DNA from: Fimbriimonas sp. | GTDB taxonomy: Bacteria > Armatimonadota > Fimbriimonadia > Fimbriimonadales > Fimbriimonadaceae | Direction: 5' to 3' | Assembly (NCBI GenBank): GCA_030447945.1 | Contig: JAUJNV010000004.1 | Span: 1 to 49,035 of the forward strand | Length of the DNA: 49,035 nucleotides | In this document: positions 46,157 to 49,035 of the stretch, one piece after another | How positions within the stretch are numbered: position 1 is the first letter of the stretch | How the letters are laid out: each line of letters begins with the position of its first letter | Position numbers and translations under genes: made by a program | The notes under the pieces: model-generated | Told to the model about the DNA's origin: nothing | The model's database searches: none | Seen by the model: only the letters and a program-made list of their open reading frames with translations

Positions 46157-46841
46157 ATGCAGGATTTGATTTATCGACTTGAGGTTCTTGCCGCTCGAGG
46201 TCAGGAAGTCGATGTCCTTGAGGCCAGAAGTTTAATCCGAAACATGACGCAGTTATTCACCGCTCTGATGACAGAAGCGGGGCACAATCAGAGGCAGATC
46301 GTCCGGAGTACCACAAAATTCCGAGGATGCCGGCTGAAGATCACCCTCCTTGGCGTCCGGACTTCCAGTAGAGTGCCTGGAAGGCCGCAGGACGGAAGTG
46401 ACGGGAACCGGATCAGTAGGTGGCTATTGCCCGAAGATCATAAATTTCATGCACCAGAAATTATAGCCACGCTGGTCGAAGTGAAGTATTACCCACAAGC
46501 ATTAGCAATGAGCGGTGCGCCCGTCCTCCCCAAACACCTCTCAGAGGCCTTTCAATGGCTTGTCGAACATCCAGTCGAGGCGGGCTACTATCTCGATCCA
46601 ATTCAGCTTATTGAGATCAATCTTCATGAGATCGTGAATGATGCTCGATCAATTCAGTCAGGGCATCTAGTACCACTTGACCGTGGTGGGCGACACGAGC
46701 CACGAAACGCGTTCTTAATGCTTGCAAGAAGCAACCAGCTGCAAGGGCAATCTTACAATTGATGAACTCCTAGACTTGATGGAACGAGTGCGGATTGAGC
46801 GTCATCATAATGCTCGGATGCGGAACGGGTCTTCTACCTAA
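46157..46841 (+). CDS. HNH-type restriction endonuclease candidate (3' frameshifted)
   Basis: A soluble protein of about 228 residues starting MQDLIYRLEVLAARGQEVDV. The C-terminal third carries SGHLVPLDRGGRHEPRNAFLMLARSN, a beta-beta-alpha metal HNH arrangement (GH, GG-x-H, N, then N), ending LQGNLTIDELLDLMERVRIERHH after one extra C in 'GGGCAATC' (near 46750) is ignored. A segment before it, EIIATLVEVKYYPQAL, may be the DNA-binding part. It is convergent with, and 66 bases from, a DNA adenine methylase gene. The base composition is visibly more AT-rich than the surroundings. I infer a cognate nuclease, though no named family was recognised. Confidence 0.6.
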
Positions 46842-46907
46842 ACAAGTTCATCGTCTAGCATTGCCATAGCATGCTGCCATCATCGATCGAATCTTGCCGG
46901 GCTCCTT

Positions 46908-48884
46908 CTATGAACGGACCTCTTCAACAATAGCACTCATCCGGTCGGCGCTAGCAGGTAGTGGTATTTGGATCTGCGCTAGATGGCTAGGATTTATCTC
47001 ATCAATCACCGATCCGAAGATGCCGCGCGCGATTTGGTTTTGCCCGTGCGGAGAGCGAAGGAACGCATGGATGTACTCTCCTGACATTAGCTGCTCATTC
47101 GGCACAATTCTTATGACGTGTTCTGACATGGCTACACCATCCCATGATTTGGGAACGCTTGAGACTATGCCGGTTGACCCGCTGCGAGTTACCAGAATCC
47201 AGCCGGATCTGACTCTAAGCTCCTCTACCTTCGGATCGTCGGGGTGCAACCATTTCTTCGTAGAAACTAGCAACTCGGTGACATTGGAGCCACCGAGAAA
47301 CGGAACAGCATTGGCTGATCCTTTTACGTAGTTCCTCTTGAATCGGCCGGGGAAAAAGATTCGTTCTACGACATCTCCCAACATGACCGTACCATGATCT
47401 CGAGTTCTTGTCTTAGCCAGAGTTCGATTGAATCCAGAGTGGAAAGAGCTGTTTATCCTCAGCAACGGATCACGTACAATATCATCGGATTGGATCCGAA
47501 AGGATGCCTCGTGTTCAGTTGCTGGTTCTTGCTCAGTCAGAAACAAGTCGAACGCTCGTGCTACTGCGGGAAGGTCAGTCAGGATCTCATCTGTAACACC
47601 ACCTGTTGAGTCACGTTTGTAAACCGGGTTACCTCGGCGGTCATGCCCGATATGCACCGGCACTGACATGAACACATGCTCTGTTGGGGCAAGTGTAAGG
47701 TCGACAAGAGGCTCTGCTCTCCGTTGCACTAGCACTAATGAGGCTTTAGTACCGGTGTGTGGTTGAAATGTATCAGGTGGCAAGTCAACCACTGCTCTGA
47801 TTGATGTATGGGTAAGAAGCCACTCCCTGATGTACCGGGCTTGGGGCCCGGAAAGAATTTGGTATGGGAGAACAATGGCCAGTCTTCCGATTCCCGGCTT
47901 GAGTAGTCGAACATTCTGCTCAAGAAACAGTATGTCCGGTGAGGTTGGTAAAGAGGCCGAAGTAGTTAACCTTGCTCGGCCACTTCTACCCCCTGCGAGA
48001 TCAAAATGATCTAAGACTCGTGGGCTCTTGATCGTGATTTTTGTGCCGAACGGAGGATTCGTAGCCGCGCAGGTATGACTTCCATAACGAATCTGTCCCT
48101 CCGGAGCTGTAGAGAGGGCATTTAAGTCGAGAGAGTCACCACATTCGATCAGATCAGGGATATCGCTACCAAGACGCGATCTAAGTGTGGCGTTTGCGAT
48201 CGCTGCCACTTCATGATCGATCTCCCTCCCTTTGAGGCTCTTGCATGCTAGATCACGGAGGGCGGATTGGGGTTCTGACTCGTCGACGACTAACTCCGCC
48301 ACACGATGTAGCCCAGCCAGCAAGAAGCCGCCTGTTCCTGCACAGATATCTACGAGGTCATCCCCCTTTCGCGGATCATACTGGAGCAGCCTCATAGCCA
48401 GGCTTGTGACTCGCTGATCCGTAAAAAACTGACCACCAGCTTGCTTTGTCCAGCGGCTCCGAATAGCCTCCGTAAACTCTCCAAAGACGTCCTGGCGTGG
48501 ATCGCTGATTAAGATCCCGCTGAGATAGGAGCAAGTGTAAGCGATGTCCAAATCGGTCAGACCGATCCCTACGGATTCATCGTAAATCCGCCAGTGCTGC
48601 TTCATATCATGAAACAGTCGACGAACGTCGGCGCTCACCTGCGCCACTGCCTTTGATAGGCCCTGCTCCAAAGCTCTGCACTCGCCGCGAGAAAAGCAGA
48701 AGCCTGGGGTCTGTGCCAAGACCTGCTCGACATACAGGCCCGTATGAAGGACCTTCGCTACTTCGACACAGATTGCAGCGGGGGTCCGAACAACGGCGTT
48801 CGCGTACAGATGGTCGTAGATGCGGTCAATTCGCCGCTTCAGCCCAATGTCATTGCCACAAGAATCAATGGAACTATAGGCCAC
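46908..48884 (-). CDS. N6-adenine DNA methylase fused to a type I-like specificity domain
   Basis: A 658-residue HsdM-like protein. A helical N-terminal part covers about 1-145. The 'QFFTD' block (152-156) matches HsdM 'GQFFTP'. SAM motif I is DICAGTGGF (179-187), followed by GREID (219-223). The catalytic motif IV is NPPFG (276-280). The rest of the methylase runs to about 450 (LPYQILSGPQARYIREWLL, VVDLPPDTFQPHTGTKASLV). The last 150 residues (MLGDVVERIFFPGRFKRNYV, GWILVTRSGSTG, GSVIDEINPSHLAQIQIPLP) form one type I S-type target-recognition domain. The C-terminus IVEEVRS is abrupt: S subunits usually continue into a coiled coil, so a lost frame (to about 46846) is possible. No HsdR gene is visible. 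GTG start; the frame is otherwise intact and AT-rich. Confidence 0.85.
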   Translation of the reverse strand: MAYSSIDSCGNDIGLKRRIDRIYDHLYANAVVRTPAAICVEVAKVLHTGLYVEQVLAQTPGFCFSRGECRALEQGLSKAVAQVSADVRRLFHDMKQHWRIYDESVGIGLTDLDIAYTCSYLSGILISDPRQDVFGEFTEAIRSRWTKQAGGQFFTDQRVTSLAMRLLQYDPRKGDDLVDICAGTGGFLLAGLHRVAELVVDESEPQSALRDLACKSLKGREIDHEVAAIANATLRSRLGSDIPDLIECGDSLDLNALSTAPEGQIRYGSHTCAATNPPFGTKITIKSPRVLDHFDLAGGRSGRARLTTSASLPTSPDILFLEQNVRLLKPGIGRLAIVLPYQILSGPQARYIREWLLTHTSIRAVVDLPPDTFQPHTGTKASLVLVQRRAEPLVDLTLAPTEHVFMSVPVHIGHDRRGNPVYKRDSTGGVTDEILTDLPAVARAFDLFLTEQEPATEHEASFRIQSDDIVRDPLLRINSSFHSGFNRTLAKTRTRDHGTVMLGDVVERIFFPGRFKRNYVKGSANAVPFLGGSNVTELLVSTKKWLHPDDPKVEELRVRSGWILVTRSGSTGIVSSVPKSWDGVAMSEHVIRIVPNEQLMSGEYIHAFLRSPHGQNQIARGIFGSVIDEINPSHLAQIQIPLPASADRMSAIVEEVRS

Positions 48885-48890
48885 ACTGGG

Positions 48891-48919
48891 ATACTACATG
48901 ATCAGCAAAAAAAAGTCAA
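48891..48919 (-). promoter_or_regulatory. sigma70-type promoter of the methylase gene
   Basis: On the minus strand, TTGACT (48919-48914) and TAGTAT (48896-48891) are separated by 17 bases that include a T8 tract. The predicted start of transcription, about 7 bases past the -10, coincides with the GTG start codon at 48884, which makes a leaderless message likely. Confidence 0.7.
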
Positions 48920-49035
48920 GCAAAAATTGCATAGACCAATTATTACCCTTCGGCGTTGCTGCCGATCATCCCAAACCCTGTCGGCGGCTCTATTCGTTGG
49001 CTAGCGGGCTCGATCTGCAGCGACACCAAGTTGCC
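48920..49035. other. right-edge sequence without a recognisable gene
   Basis: From the methylase promoter to the window end no gene or RNA is seen. The first part is AT-rich like the restriction-modification region; the last 80 bases return to the GC-rich composition of the chromosome, so the right boundary of the acquired segment may lie near 48950. Confidence 0.4.

Overview
The window is a GC-rich chromosomal segment of a Gram-negative-type free-living bacterium. Outer-membrane beta-barrel proteins, a lipoprotein, a PEP-CTERM protein and a DUF1559-type prepilin (class III signal, DG-H terminal motif) together point to Armatimonadota, most likely Fimbriimonadia-like; Planctomycetota or another PEP-CTERM/DUF1559-rich phylum is the alternative. 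This taxonomic call is inference: no rRNA or tRNA gene was seen. About half of the protein genes need one or more single-base frame changes to give the full family-length product. These breaks hit essential genes (glmM, grpE, guaB, hisS, pyrF) and mostly lie at G/C homopolymers, so I read them as consensus errors of a long-read assembly rather than true pseudogenes. For such genes the coordinates span the reconstructed gene.

Layout. 1-6503 (+): a Nat-type ABC exporter pair, a Cof-type HAD phosphatase, then a three-gene cell-surface cluster (Ig-like secreted protein, FadL/PorV-like barrel, TPR-caspase-fold protein that lacks both catalytic residues). 6535-10137 (-): EamA permease, grpE, glmM, coaX. 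10158-10272: a large inverted repeat built from G-rich 7-base units. 10305-11580 (+): a GspE/PilB-type ATPase. 11585-15458 (+): two diverged tandem copies of an unrecognised exported protein flanking an alpha/beta-hydrolase esterase. 15514-17486 (-): an SDR dehydrogenase translationally coupled to a GH1 glycosidase. 17591-21581: DUF4142 protein, pdhA-pdhB, GH76 enzyme. 21743-24251 (+): TPR lipoprotein and a polytopic glycosyltransferase-like protein. 24175-28783: pheS and pheT (-), split by a plus-strand NYN-like gene and a Crp/Fnr regulator; PheT lacks its tRNA-binding (EMAP) domain. 28873-31620 (+): two small genes, pyrF, mutY. 31606-35200 (-): a tight run hisS - barrel protein - coiled-coil membrane protein - small membrane protein - J-like protein. 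35284-38218: GYF/TM2 protein, NAD-epimerase, guaB. 38316-45999: PEP-CTERM protein, aldo/keto reductase, two tandem aquaporins, DUF1559 prepilin, secretin-like fragment, RRM protein, HELGH protein, DUF1206 protein.

46144-48919 is visibly more AT-rich than the rest and holds a convergent restriction-modification pair: an HNH-type nuclease and a type I-like N6-adenine methylase fused to a specificity domain. Both genes have a -10 hexamer 6-7 bases before the start codon, which suggests leaderless mRNAs; the same arrangement precedes the ABC ATPase, gspE and crp-like genes.

Intergenic space contains at least three kinds of non-coding repeats: hairpins whose arms are degenerate 7-base tandem repeats (10158, 18185, 36681), GTGGCACCGGCA-type palindromic units (22740-22836), and a 146-base element with terminal inverted repeats (44981-45126). 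A five-fold 11-base-period TTMAY array (43037-43086) looks like a Pho box.
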